Assembly: GCA_902789395.1 (NCBI GenBank)
Contig: CADANY010000010.1
Location: forward strand, 109,644-173,643
DNA length: 64,000 nucleotides
Source: an uncultured Bacteroidia bacterium
GTDB taxonomy: Bacteria > Bacteroidota > Bacteroidia > Bacteroidales > UBA932
Direction: 5' to 3'
Below, one piece after another: positions 45,101 to 52,329 of this stretch. A program made the position numbers and the translations under genes. The notes below the pieces were generated by a model. It ran no database searches, was not told the DNA's origin, and saw only the letters and a program-made list of their open reading frames with translations. Position 1 is the stretch's first letter. Each line of letters begins with the position of its first letter.

Positions 45101-46309
45101 CAGAAGGGCACCGTAGCTACGGGCCAGCTCTTCCATAAAGGAATCCGCGTAATCCGCGTTGTCATAGGCAAGCTTGAGGGTATAGACATCGTCCGTCTCG
45201 AACAATTCAGCGGAGAGTTTCCACCCAGGAGCCGCCTGCCGGAGATCCTCGTAGTGCACGGGGCTTTCTCCGAAATGGAGACCCCGCTTGCTGTTCAGTA
45301 CAGACCCCTGATATACGAAGGCGACCTGGTTGTTCAACCCGAGGTCTTTCACCGCATCCTGGTAGGCATAATACTGCATTTCCTGCGTTTTCTGCATCTG
45401 GTCGGAAAGTGCGGCAAACACTTCTCCAAGGGGCATGTCTCCGGCAGCCTGGACGAACACGGGAAGGGTATGGACCATCATGGTGACAGTGGAAAGGGTG
45501 CGGCGGTCACGACCGAAGTAGACAGTACAGTAAGAGGCCTTGTCCTCGGCGCTGTAAGCCGCCAGGAGCAGCCCCCAGGACGCCTGCATCAGCGTACTTT
45601 CGCTGACATCCCATTTGCGCAGGATCTCCTGGATTTCTTCCTTGGATATGCTCAGGGGGAAAAGCTTGTAGCACATCCGGGCCTCAGCGCCGGCCTGCGT
45701 GCTCTGCGGCAGCGGCAGGGAATCCGTATCGGCTGCATCGCAGAAGGTCTTCGCGTACCAGTCCCTGGCCTCAGCCATCTTGGCATCGTCCGCACGGAGC
45801 GCCGCTTCTTCCTGGGCAAGGGTACCGCCGTCGACCTGTTCGCCGGCCGGTTTCTTCCCATTGAAACAGCGCTCGATCTCCCGCAGCATCAGGACGATGG
45901 AAAAACCGTCGCAGAGGACATGGTGGAAATCGATATAGAGCCATGACGTTTCACCGGCACCCTGATAGACCGCGCAGCGGTAGAGCCGTTCTCCGTGGAT
46001 GTCCATGGCGGCGCCGAGGGCGGGCTGGACCTCTTCCAGCGAGCCGACAGGCAGAATCGGGACCGTCTCCTCCATCGAGGGGAAGGAGCCGCTCTCTACC
46101 CAAGGGGTACCGTCCTCATCCACAACAATGCGGGAAGCCAGGGACGGGTGGGCGCAGAGGGCTTCATAGACGGCGCTCCGCACTTTTTCGAGGTCCATAT
46201 CCTTTGGAAGGTCGAAAAGTACCGGGTTCTGATAATTCGTCAGGGAATCGGAGGAAGTCACGCAGGCATAATAAATGCCCTGCTGGCTTTGGGAAAGGGG
46301 AAATCTCAT
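39134..46309 (-). CDS. Two-module nonribosomal peptide synthetase with terminal reductase (C-A-T-C-A-T-R)
   Basis: This encodes 2391 residues. Condensation 1 (1-415; DFHHVLCDG, active HHxxxDG) is followed by adenylation 1 (430-880; LYTSGTTGTPKG; NAYGPTETT; terminal Lys in NQNQKVNRRALP) and carrier 1 (about 918-940; GLTSILAIKLA, Ser present). Condensation 2 (990-1400; IHHLVCDG) is followed by adenylation 2 (1417-1905; LYTSGSTGQPKG; GYGPTECT), carrier 2 (about 1940; LGGTSL) and a short-chain reductase domain (2020-2391; NVLLTGATGYLGIHLL) that would release the chain as an aldehyde. By GrsA alignment the pocket codes read about DALFGGAVYK and DAMFSGGIFK: hydrophobic, no confident amino acid. The starter C domain suggests an N-capped or acylated residue. 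Adenylation 1 lacks about 37 residues before its P-loop. No transporter is adjacent. Confidence 0.93.
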   Translation of the reverse strand: MRFPLSQSQQGIYYACVTSSDSLTNYQNPVLFDLPKDMDLEKVRSAVYEALCAHPSLASRIVVDEDGTPWVESGSFPSMEETVPILPVGSLEEVQPALGAAMDIHGERLYRCAVYQGAGETSWLYIDFHHVLCDGFSIVLMLREIERCFNGKKPAGEQVDGGTLAQEEAALRADDAKMAEARDWYAKTFCDAADTDSLPLPQSTQAGAEARMCYKLFPLSISKEEIQEILRKWDVSESTLMQASWGLLLAAYSAEDKASYCTVYFGRDRRTLSTVTMMVHTLPVFVQAAGDMPLGEVFAALSDQMQKTQEMQYYAYQDAVKDLGLNNQVAFVYQGSVLNSKRGLHFGESPVHYEDLRQAAPGWKLSAELFETDDVYTLKLAYDNADYADSFMEELARSYGALLHSMMTAGTVKDLEYVTPEQIQWLNGLNPEPKSPDALPTLVERFKQHVAERPDDIFCVAGDKRLTFAEVDRLTDSIDPSYTVRCGERVVGFSVPRDEKMVLAPLAIAKAGLTSLPLDSSYPEERLSFMKEDASAYDGDDALVILYTSGTTGTPKGVVLTEKNFRGFADFNTRNVRLEAGSRYATYAGYGFDAFQLDLWSCVWAGATIYIIQDDIRFDLAGISEYLTKEGITHCFMTTQMATQLALNFPDIPGLKWLGTGGEKLMSMDPPSYKLLNAYGPTETTVYVCSHYVDKNEPNIPIGKPNDDVELFIVNRFGKQLPWGASGELIIAGPQVGRGYLNQPDKTAAAFVEWNGKRVYRTGDVVRYRENGDIEFVGRKDGQVKIRGFRIELKEVEAVIRQFPGIKDATVQAFDYPTGGKFIAAYVVSDDKIEVKDLNAFIMDRKPPYMVPAATMQIEAIPLNQNQKVNRRALPEPVIGAGAEAEEESSAPLNVLEQQLKEMVVSVVNTDAFGLTTDLRMAGLTSILAIKLATQIYKRFGVQLDSKLLAGGGSIQTIENEILAQTVLSENAPAPGGVQEAAGTAESPSSVPLAYSQTGVYFDCMKNPTSTLYNTPICLSLPTDIPVEALRGAVQKATENHPALFVQFVTDDTGVVQVMGDRETPVEVEQYTMSEEEALSFRHGFVRPFNLAKDRLFRYAIVQTEKGLYLYCDIHHLVCDGYSYDLFIHEICDLLDGKEIEPEICSYAQFVTEQKASEQSDAFAASAAFFQERLSDVDSVTELAPDLTNPRPQGENGRVWAPLVWKDAEGLAKAQGVNPSAVLLSAVFYSLARFSGSDDVCITTISNGRSNLKVSNTMGMFVNTLALRAKIGGQTVKEFLHESSATFEQTLAHEDYPFARVAADYGLKADIMFAYQIGVLSEYRVGGKPVEADETMELNVPKFKIAFYITEVEGKPSVAIEYDNGQYSEAMMQSLAGSVVKAVSAFAAAVDAPLRSQSLLDGKQAELLDRFNATDVDYDATQTVVSLFRAQAAATPDNLAVVYHDVRLTYKEVDEKTDALAARIQEIAGKGPETVVSILIGRSEWMVLSALGVLKSGCAYQPLDPSYPAERLNFMMQDADARLLIAEEELLEKVNDYKGPVLLTKDLQDLKPKTGTKLRAPKPEDLFILLYTSGSTGQPKGCQLEHRNLTAFCHWYRRYYDLKPGDKVAAYASFGFDACMMDMYPALTTGAAVCIIGDDIRLNLPDLNKYFDDEGITHSFMTTQVGCQFAMNCENHSLRHLSVGGEKVLPLTPPANYQFHNGYGPTECTIFTTTYPMKEFEQNAPIGKPLDNLHLFIIDKDLNRLPLGAVGELLVAGPQVSRGYLNLPEKTAETYIEWNGMRCYRTGDVVRYLPDGNIQFVGRSDGQVKIRGFRIELKEVEAVIREFKGIRDATVQAFDYPSGGKFIAAYVVSDEKIDVQELNKFIRERKPPYMVPAATMQIEAIPLNQNQKVNRRALPAPQIQVEERDYVAPEGEMEKLFCDIFAGVLSLDKVGATDNFFELGGTSLMVTKVIIEADKAGQHVAYGEVFDHPTPRLLAQFVSGTSPAGETDTVVDDFDYSGINAILPKNNIKTFLQGERQALGNVLLTGATGYLGIHLLRELIDSDATTITCLVRGKTQEAAEQRLKNLLFYYFESSFADLFGQRLFVLCSDVTADFGKAIPEGYPAIDTVFNSAANVKHFSKGTDIEDVNIGGARRCMEFCLRTGARLVHISTTSVGEIWIDRGDGRQVPKLDERKLWFGQFLDNRYIHSKFLAERLILEAVAHHGLSAKVMRVGNLAPRSSDGEFQANFNSNSYMGRLKVFHTLGCCPFDSYDELTEMSPIDETAKAVVLLATTPKDCTVFQPFNNHTELLGDVLMVMEKEGGSMRFVEMEEFQQAIAVAGQDPEKAKLLAAVLAYQDVAHGQKALTIERDNRYTCTVLHRLGFRWSDTSSEYITQMIRQIAAFGFFE

Positions 46310-46359
46310 GGGTATTATTCAGTAAAGCCGATTATTTCGTAAAAGTAGGTAAAATATTC

Positions 46360-46367
46360 TATTTTTG
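46360..46367 (+). promoter_or_regulatory. Predicted PPTase promoter box
   Basis: TATTTTTG is an exact TAnnTTTG match; the GTG start lies 4 nt downstream. The 62-bp gap shared with the divergent NRPS must hold both promoters. Confidence 0.55.
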
Positions 46368-46371
46368 CAAT

Positions 46372-46944
46372 GTGATTACGTTAAATACACATCCGGAAGA
46401 TTTGGATATCAGAGAGGCTCTGAATCAAGTAGGCCCTCAGCGAAGGGAGGCCGCCCTTCGTTATGTGCGCGAAAGCGACCGAAAGCTTTCACTGGCCGTC
46501 TTTCTGCTGCTGATGGAAGCGCTTGAAAAAGAATACGGCATCACAGAACCGCCGGTTTTCGCATTCGAGCCTCACGGGAAACCCTACCTCAGGGATTATC
46601 CCCATATCCATTTCAACCTGAGCCACTGCTCCCGGGCCGCACTCTGTGTGGTCGGAGAAAGACCGGTTGGATGTGACATCGAGACCGTCGGAAGGACCTT
46701 GGACATGGACCTTTGCAACCATTGCTGCAGCCCGGCGGAACGGGAGGCCATTCTTGCATCCCCGCGTCCGGAAGAGGCCTTCTGCACGCTTTGGACCCGC
46801 AAGGAAGCATTTCTAAAATGGTCCGGGGTGGGTCTTACCGACCGTCTCCCGGACCTGCTTTCTTCTCCCGAAGCCCTTGCTGTGCATTTTGACAGCGTCG
46901 TCTCTCCGGACGGCTCCTTCGTCTATACTATTTGCAAGGGCTGA
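46372..46944 (+). CDS. 4'-phosphopantetheinyl transferase (Sfp-type)
   Basis: This encodes 190 residues from a GTG at 46372. The Sfp signature is complete: FNLSHCSRAALCVVGERPVGCDIETVG (the GxDIE metal site) and FCTLWTRKEAFLKWSG (the W-T-x-K-E-A motif). It transfers the phosphopantetheine arm of CoA to carrier-protein serines, here most obviously the two NRPS carriers. Longer frames upstream run into the NRPS gene and were rejected because Met-less context and the promoter box favour this GTG. The GTG lies 4 nt after the promoter box and implies leaderless translation. It is divergent from the NRPS, so the two can be induced together. Confidence 0.92.
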   Translation: MITLNTHPEDLDIREALNQVGPQRREAALRYVRESDRKLSLAVFLLLMEALEKEYGITEPPVFAFEPHGKPYLRDYPHIHFNLSHCSRAALCVVGERPVGCDIETVGRTLDMDLCNHCCSPAEREAILASPRPEEAFCTLWTRKEAFLKWSGVGLTDRLPDLLSSPEALAVHFDSVVSPDGSFVYTICKG

Positions 46945-47092
46945 CGATCTTAATCGTCGTACATGATCAACTGTCCCTGCTTGTTGAATTTCAGTTCCAG
47001 GTCATTTGACAGTTCAATTTCAGTCACATTTCTTTCCCTGATGTGTCACATTTCCTTCCCCGGTGTGTTATTATAAGTGAACGGCACGAATC

Positions 47093-47587
47093 ATGCCGTA
47101 TGACGGCGACGTGATGCATGATTATTTGACAGGAGCCTATTTACGGCTCAAACAAAAGCTGACGATTGTTTCCGGCAGGCTGCTGCCGGATTCAGGAGAT
47201 GCGGAAGATGTCCTGCAGGACAGTTTCTTACGACTCTGGAGACGGCAATATCCGCTCCGCTCCGAAAAAGAGGCGGAAGCGCTGCTTGCAAAGGCCGTCC
47301 GGAATGCCAGCCTCAACCAGCGGCGAAAACGACGACCCGTACCCCTGGAAACGGATCCGCCCGACGAAGGGTCTGATAATGAGGGAAAAGAAAGAGCCTA
47401 CGCCGAGCTGAAACAAAAGATTGATAACGAATTGTCACCGACACAACGGTATATCCTGGAAGAAAAGGAATTGGGCGGGAGAACGCTGGAAGAGATCGCC
47501 AAGGAATTGAAAATGGAACCGGCCGCCGTCAGAAAACAGCTATCCCGCGCCAGAATGACACTGAGAAACAGTTTGAGCCATGAATGA
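47093..47587 (+). CDS. ECF-type RNA polymerase sigma factor
   Basis: This encodes 164 residues. Region 2 is seen as LLPDSGDAEDVLQDSFLRLWRR, and region 4 as LSPTQRYILEEKELGGRTLEEIAKELKMEPAAVRKQLSRARMTLR, which is ECF/sigma-70 type. An ATG at 47114 is an alternative start. It overlaps the next gene by 8 nt. It probably drives its own operon with the anti-sigma-like membrane protein after it; Bacteroidota use many such sigma/anti-sigma pairs for envelope functions. Confidence 0.9.
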   Translation: MPYDGDVMHDYLTGAYLRLKQKLTIVSGRLLPDSGDAEDVLQDSFLRLWRRQYPLRSEKEAEALLAKAVRNASLNQRRKRRPVPLETDPPDEGSDNEGKERAYAELKQKIDNELSPTQRYILEEKELGGRTLEEIAKELKMEPAAVRKQLSRARMTLRNSLSHE

Positions 47588-47984
47588 AAAAGAGAAATAC
47601 CTGGATCTGATGCGGCGCTACTTCGACGCCGAAACATCGCCCGAAGAGGAAAAGAGCCTGGCGCAATATGCCGCCTCATCCGATGATCCGGACTTCGAGG
47701 CGCTCCGGGGCGTAATGGGATTCCTCTCCATCGGCCGGCAGCGGAGGGCCCGGCAAGTCCGCGCCTTCAGATCCTTTGCCGCCGCAGCCGCCGCAGTTGC
47801 CATTCTGGTCTCTGCCGGGGTGATAGCGTCCACTCGCGATAACAGGAACTATTCTCTCTATGCGTATGGAGAGAAAGTATCAGATCCTGAAGTAATTATG
47901 TCTGCCGTAGAAACGTCCCTGGAGGATTTTTTCAGCACCGGGACTTCTGCCGAAACCAACCTGATTGAAATGTTCGACCGATGA
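47580..47984 (+). CDS. Small membrane protein, likely anti-sigma factor
   Basis: This encodes 134 residues. The cytoplasmic N-terminal part (MNEKEKYLDLMRRYFDAETSPEEEKSLAQYAASS, an anti-sigma-like helix-loop) is followed by a transmembrane helix (about residues 65-85, AAAAAAVAILVSAGVIAS) and a short periplasmic tail. Position directly behind an ECF sigma gene, with an 8-nt overlap, is the main reason for the call. It lacks the HxxxCxxC zinc motif of ZAS anti-sigma factors. Confidence 0.6.
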   Translation: MNEKEKYLDLMRRYFDAETSPEEEKSLAQYAASSDDPDFEALRGVMGFLSIGRQRRARQVRAFRSFAAAAAAVAILVSAGVIASTRDNRNYSLYAYGEKVSDPEVIMSAVETSLEDFFSTGTSAETNLIEMFDR

Positions 47985-48427
47985 AAAAGATACTCATTAC
48001 CTTACTGTTTCTCTTGCTGCTGAGTTCCGTCCATGCCTCAGCCCAGCGGGATTTGAAGAGCTTCCCTGTCTTTGAGGGAAAGATTGTCCCTGAGAAGCAG
48101 ATGATTGCCACAGAGGTCCGGGGCGGAGGAATGGCGACCTATAAACTGGACTATTACCGGGGTGTCAGTTTCCGGGTCGGAACCCCGCTTGCGACCCAAG
48201 TCGCATCCCTTGTCAGCCAGGACGCCGACGGGGCCCTGGTGCGCGAAACGGAAAAGACGGGAGAATTGCTGACTTATGCCCTGATCCAGCCGAAATCCAA
48301 GGGAAAGACCAACCGCTACCTGTGCTACCAGGCCCGTCCGGAAGGAGACGGATGGAAAGTCACGCTCCTATACCTGGAAGGCCCGGCCACCCTGGAAGAC
48401 TTACGAAATATGTTTGAAAAACAATAA
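47981..48427 (+). CDS. Secreted protein of unknown function in the ECF operon
   Basis: This encodes 148 residues, with a signal peptide (MKKILITLLFLLLLSSVHASAQ) and a compact, mostly beta mature domain. I do not recognise the family with certainty; it looks like the DUF6108-type proteins that accompany such sigma operons. Start and stop overlap the neighbours: 4 nt (ATGA) with the previous gene and 6 nt before the next. Confidence 0.6.
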   Translation: MKKILITLLFLLLLSSVHASAQRDLKSFPVFEGKIVPEKQMIATEVRGGGMATYKLDYYRGVSFRVGTPLATQVASLVSQDADGALVRETEKTGELLTYALIQPKSKGKTNRYLCYQARPEGDGWKVTLLYLEGPATLEDLRNMFEKQ

Positions 48428-48433
48428 ACTCAC

Positions 48434-49171
48434 ATGAAAAAGATAGTTATGATGTTTGCGGCGGCCCTGACGGTCCTTTCTGCCGCCGCCCAGAACCAGA
48501 AACTCAATTTCGAAGCGCCCCTTTTCGGCGTAACGAAGAAAAATGTCAAGCCCGCCTGGTCCATCGTCGCTTTCGGCGAAATCAGCGGAGGTTACAGTCA
48601 CCGGTTCAACGCCCCTTCCCAGATCCAGCCATCCGGTTATTTCACGGAACTGAACATCCTGGAGCTTCGTTACAGGCCCTGGCGTAACGGGAATATGTTC
48701 AGCTGGGGGATCAGCCGGTCCCTTGATGTCCAGCCCGTAAGCAAAGGGACGGTATTCTCAGAAGACGGATCTTTCATTCCCGTTCCGGTCAACTGGCTGA
48801 ACGCCCGAGCCAGCGTTGCGGAGCGGGTTACCTCCCTCAACTTCGGATATACCCGGGAGTTCGGAGACTGGAAGGCTGCCCTCTTTCTTTCTCCGGGAAT
48901 CGGTTACGGGATCTTCCACAATGAATATACGGGCGGAATCCCCTTCCCTATAGGAGGGCTGGGATATGGGCCCATCACGGAAGATCTCGAGATGATCTAT
49001 GTGCCCGGTGCATCCCACTCGTCGAATTCCTATGGTTTTCATGGGTTCCGTCTCGGCGTCAAAGCGGGAATCTGGTTCCGGAAAGTCGGTCTGACGGCCG
49101 GATGGCATTACCGCTGCGTTGCGCCGGGATACCAGAACGTTGTATCGGTCGGCATCTCCCTGAGATACTGA
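48434..49171 (+). CDS. Outer-membrane beta-barrel protein of the ECF operon
   Basis: This encodes 245 residues. A signal peptide ending SAAAQ is followed by a Gly- and aromatic-rich barrel with about ten strands and the terminal VSVGISLRY (aromatic end). It is the last gene of the sigma operon and is probably the envelope cargo or reporter under control of the sigma factor. The ligand is unknown. Confidence 0.75.
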   Translation: MKKIVMMFAAALTVLSAAAQNQKLNFEAPLFGVTKKNVKPAWSIVAFGEISGGYSHRFNAPSQIQPSGYFTELNILELRYRPWRNGNMFSWGISRSLDVQPVSKGTVFSEDGSFIPVPVNWLNARASVAERVTSLNFGYTREFGDWKAALFLSPGIGYGIFHNEYTGGIPFPIGGLGYGPITEDLEMIYVPGASHSSNSYGFHGFRLGVKAGIWFRKVGLTAGWHYRCVAPGYQNVVSVGISLRY

Positions 49172-49246
49172 TCATACGGGCTGCGGGAAGGACGGCGATC
49201 CGAGAAAAGAATCCGAAGTGTAGAGCAGAATTTGGGAATAATTGAT

Positions 49247-49254
49247 TATATTTG
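49247..49254 (+). promoter_or_regulatory. Predicted promoter box of the hydrolase operon
   Basis: TATATTTG is an exact TAnnTTTG match 31 nt before the ATG at 49286. No convincing -33 element at the right spacing was seen. Confidence 0.5.
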
Positions 49255-49285
49255 AGGATTAGAACCAATTTTGATTTAATCACAT

Positions 49286-50104
49286 ATGAAAAAGATTCTG
49301 AAACTCGCCGGCGCCGCCCTTCTCGCAGCCCTGACACTAACCGCTTGTAACAAAGAGCACAAGACCGCAATCGTCGCCCACATGGGCTTCTGGAAATGCG
49401 AAGCCGGCGGACAGGCCCGCAATTCCGTCGCGTCCCTGACCGCCGCCCAGGACAATGGCTTCTGGGGCAGCGAATGCGATATCAACCTGACCGCTGACGA
49501 TGTCATTATCGTCAACCATGGACCCAAACTCGGAGACGTAGACCTCCGCAACAGCTCCTATGCAGATACGATTCGCTTTATGACCCTCCCGAACGGGGAG
49601 AACGTCCCGACCCTCGACCAATATCTCGACCAGCTCGCCAAAGGCACGACCGTCCTCGTTCTCGAGTTGAAAAAACAACTGGACGAAGAGCGGGAAACCA
49701 TTATGACGGACAAGGCGATCGAAGCGCTCAAAGCCCATAACCTGTACGACCCGAAGAAGGTAATCTTCATCTCCTTCAGCCATTTTATCTGCCAGAAGAT
49801 CGCTAAGGAGCATCCCCAGTTCACCAACCAATATCTCAACGGTGACATCGCCCCTGCCGAACTCCACAAGGAAGGAATCAACGGCATCGACTATAATTAC
49901 AAGTACCTCCATGAGCATCCCGAATGGATCAAGGAAGCCCAGGACCTCGGCATGAGCGTCAATGTCTGGACGATCGACGACGAAGAGAAGATCAGCGAGA
50001 TGATCGGGCTCGGTGTCGACCAGATTACGACCAATGAGCCGCTGCTGACCCGCGACCTCCTGCAAAAACTTGAGAAGAAGGAACTTCCGGCCCCGAAAAA
50101 ATAA
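49286..50104 (+). CDS. Glycerophosphodiester phosphodiesterase lipoprotein
   Basis: This encodes 272 residues. A lipobox (LTLTAC, Cys21) is followed by the GDPD TIM-barrel. Its start reads VAHMGFWKCEAGGQARNSVASL in place of the usual HRG...EN, and the metal pair is seen in SECDINLTADD. Later landmarks are VLELKKQ and VNVWTIDDEEKISEMIGLGVDQITTNEP. Release of glycerol phosphate from phospholipid head groups is the family reaction. Arg after the first His is replaced by Met, so specificity may differ. It is first in a run of eight co-directional genes and is related in function, but not closely in sequence, to the gene at 58669. Confidence 0.85.
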   Translation: MKKILKLAGAALLAALTLTACNKEHKTAIVAHMGFWKCEAGGQARNSVASLTAAQDNGFWGSECDINLTADDVIIVNHGPKLGDVDLRNSSYADTIRFMTLPNGENVPTLDQYLDQLAKGTTVLVLELKKQLDEERETIMTDKAIEALKAHNLYDPKKVIFISFSHFICQKIAKEHPQFTNQYLNGDIAPAELHKEGINGIDYNYKYLHEHPEWIKEAQDLGMSVNVWTIDDEEKISEMIGLGVDQITTNEPLLTRDLLQKLEKKELPAPKK

Positions 50105-50113
50105 CAGCCGCTC

Positions 50114-51016
50114 ATGAAGAGACTCCTTTCCGCCGTTCTCGCGTCATGGACCATCCTCGCAGGAGCGCAGGAACCCATACTGCGCTTCGGTGTCTTCGCC
50201 GATGCGCAGTATGACAGGGATACGACCGAGAACAGGCTCCACCGCCATTATGCCCTCAGCCGGGACTGGCTATCGGAGGCGATCGGCACGTTCAATGACT
50301 GTGACCTGGCCTTTACCGTCTCCCTGGGAGACCTGATAGACAGGAGCATAGACTGTTTCGGGGATATCCGTCCCGTCCTGCAGTCCTCCCGGGCCCCGAT
50401 TCTGTATGTCTATGGCAACCATGACTACCCGAAACCGTACGTCAAGGCCGTCCAGCAGCGCGTTTTCAAGGAAATCGGACAGGACGACGCCTACCGGAGC
50501 GCAGTCTACGGGAATGTCCGGATCATTCTTCTCAATACCAACGAACTCTCTACATACTCCTGCACTCCCGGCACCAAGAACTATCAACTGGCATCTTTGA
50601 CCTATGAAATGGCAAAGAAAGCCCACCGGCCGAATGCCAAGCATTACAACGGATCTGTCTCGAAGAAACAGCTCAAATGGCTGGACAGGGAGCTTCGGAA
50701 AGCAGAAAGGAAAGGGCAGAAGGCCATCGTGATGGGCCATGCCCCTATTGCACCGGACAGCGCCACGGCGACCGAAATGAACGCCCCGGCCATCCGGGAA
50801 GTCCTGCACTCCCACGAGAAGACTGTCCTGGCGTATTTCTCCGGCCATGAGCATAAAGGAGGACTCGAAATGCTGGGATCCATCCCCTGCCTCACCTTCC
50901 TCGGCATGTGTGAAGGGACGCAGAACCGGTACGCCATCGTCTCCGTCTACGGAAACGGAATCAAGGTCCAGGGATTCGGCGATCAGGAATCCTACGATTT
51001 TTTTAAAGAGCAATAA
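50114..51016 (+). CDS. Secreted calcineurin-like phosphatase
   Basis: This encodes 300 residues. A signal peptide (MKRLLSAVLASWTILAGAQ) is followed by the metallophosphatase blocks FADAQYD, VSLGDLIDR, YGNHDYPK, VMGHAPIAP and SGHEHKG, which hold the two metal ions. Length and block spacing resemble ADP-ribose/CDP-alcohol-type phosphatases, but the substrate is not assignable. It lies 9 nt after the GDPD gene and 15 nt before the esterase gene. With GDPD and S1/P1 nuclease in the same run, phosphate scavenging is a natural theme. Confidence 0.85.
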   Translation: MKRLLSAVLASWTILAGAQEPILRFGVFADAQYDRDTTENRLHRHYALSRDWLSEAIGTFNDCDLAFTVSLGDLIDRSIDCFGDIRPVLQSSRAPILYVYGNHDYPKPYVKAVQQRVFKEIGQDDAYRSAVYGNVRIILLNTNELSTYSCTPGTKNYQLASLTYEMAKKAHRPNAKHYNGSVSKKQLKWLDRELRKAERKGQKAIVMGHAPIAPDSATATEMNAPAIREVLHSHEKTVLAYFSGHEHKGGLEMLGSIPCLTFLGMCEGTQNRYAIVSVYGNGIKVQGFGDQESYDFFKEQ

Positions 51017-51031
51017 CAGCCTTTGCATACA

Positions 51032-52318
51032 ATGAAACGAATCCTCCCGCTTTTCTTCTTCCTTATCGCTGCCATTGCGGCGGCCCAGCCGTCCCGACAG
51101 TATATTACGGTCATCGCAGAGCCTGACCACTCCGACTGGATCTATCGCTGCGGTGAAAAAGCGACTTTCACCCTCTATGCCGTAAAAGAAAACGCCCGGA
51201 TGCCGCTGACCGAAATTGAATACGGTTACGGACCCGAAAAACGCAAGGCGGAACGGAGCGGCAAGGTCACGACGGGGAAAGACGGGTTCGCGAAAATAAC
51301 AGTTCCGGGACGGAAAGAGCCCGGATTCACGACCGTCAGCGTCAAGGTTACCTATGAAGGAAAAACCTATACAGGGCAGACGAATATCGGTTTCGATCCA
51401 TATTCCATCCGGCCGACAACGACCCTGCCGGACGACTTCTCAGCATTCTGGGAAAAGGAAAAAGCGAAGGCCGCTGAAGTCCCTATGCTGGTCAAGGAAC
51501 GATACTGCCCCGAACAAAGCGACGACCGGGTCGATGTCTATTATGTCCGGATCCAGTCCTTCCGGAAGGGTAATTACGTCTACGGAGTCATCACCGTCCC
51601 GAAAACGCCGGGGCCGAAGCCGGCGATCCTCCGGCTTCCCGGAGCTGCCGTCCGGGCCTTCAACGGCCCTGATCCGCTCGCTTATGAGGGGTTCGTCGTC
51701 CTCGATATCGGGGTCCATGGGATCCCTGTCGACCAGGATCCGGAAATCTATCGCCAACTCGAAAACGGCTCGATGTCCGGATACGTTCTTAAAGGGATTG
51801 AAAACAAGGAAACCTATTATTACAAAAGAAGTTACATCGGTTGCGTCCGCGCGGTGGACTACCTTTGCAGTCGCGAAGACGTCGACACGGCGCGGATAGC
51901 CACCTACGGAGGCAGCCAGGGTGGCATGCTTTCGATCGTTACCGCCGCCCTGGACGAGAGAATCAGCGCCCTGTTCGCCTATTTCCCCGCATTCTGCGAC
52001 GTAACCGGATATTATTGCGGGAGAAGCGGTGGATGGCCCCATCTGTTTACCAATCCGGACGAGCCTATGATCGAGCAGAAAGTCCTGACATCCAAGTACT
52101 ACGATGTCGTCAACTTCGCCCGGTTCCTAAAGATTCCGGGATTCTACGCATGGGGATTCAACGATATCGTATGCTGTCCTTCTTCGACCTTCTCCGCGTA
52201 CAATGTCATCCCGGCCGAAAAGACCCTCTGCCTCGCCAAAGACACCGGCCACTGGCTTTATCCCTGGCAGACTGAAAAGGCCATGGATTGGCTGAAGCAT
52301 CAGTTCAATATGAAATAA
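51032..52318 (+). CDS. Secreted carbohydrate esterase (CE7-like acetylxylan esterase)
   Basis: This encodes 428 residues from the ATG at 51032, with a signal peptide; a TTG at 51023 is less likely. The first 110 residues (after the leader) form an Ig-like beta domain (EPDHSDWIYRCGEKATFTLYAVKENA). From about 125 the alpha/beta hydrolase resembles CE7: ILRLPGAAVRAF oxyanion loop, TYGGSQGGML (nucleophile Ser295), then GFNDIVC (Asp) and DTGHWLYP (His). CE7 enzymes deacetylate xylan or cephalosporin-like sugars. Such N-terminal Ig plus CE7 proteins occur widely in Bacteroidota. Co-directional with the phosphatase and unknown genes around it. Confidence 0.85.
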   Translation: MKRILPLFFFLIAAIAAAQPSRQYITVIAEPDHSDWIYRCGEKATFTLYAVKENARMPLTEIEYGYGPEKRKAERSGKVTTGKDGFAKITVPGRKEPGFTTVSVKVTYEGKTYTGQTNIGFDPYSIRPTTTLPDDFSAFWEKEKAKAAEVPMLVKERYCPEQSDDRVDVYYVRIQSFRKGNYVYGVITVPKTPGPKPAILRLPGAAVRAFNGPDPLAYEGFVVLDIGVHGIPVDQDPEIYRQLENGSMSGYVLKGIENKETYYYKRSYIGCVRAVDYLCSREDVDTARIATYGGSQGGMLSIVTAALDERISALFAYFPAFCDVTGYYCGRSGGWPHLFTNPDEPMIEQKVLTSKYYDVVNFARFLKIPGFYAWGFNDIVCCPSSTFSAYNVIPAEKTLCLAKDTGHWLYPWQTEKAMDWLKHQFNMK

Positions 52319-52329
52319 CCTTAACGACA

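Noticed and set aside
46945..47092. RNA gene or riboswitch between the PPTase and sigma genes
   Set aside because: Only a very short inverted repeat just after 46944 was seen, too small to support a call.
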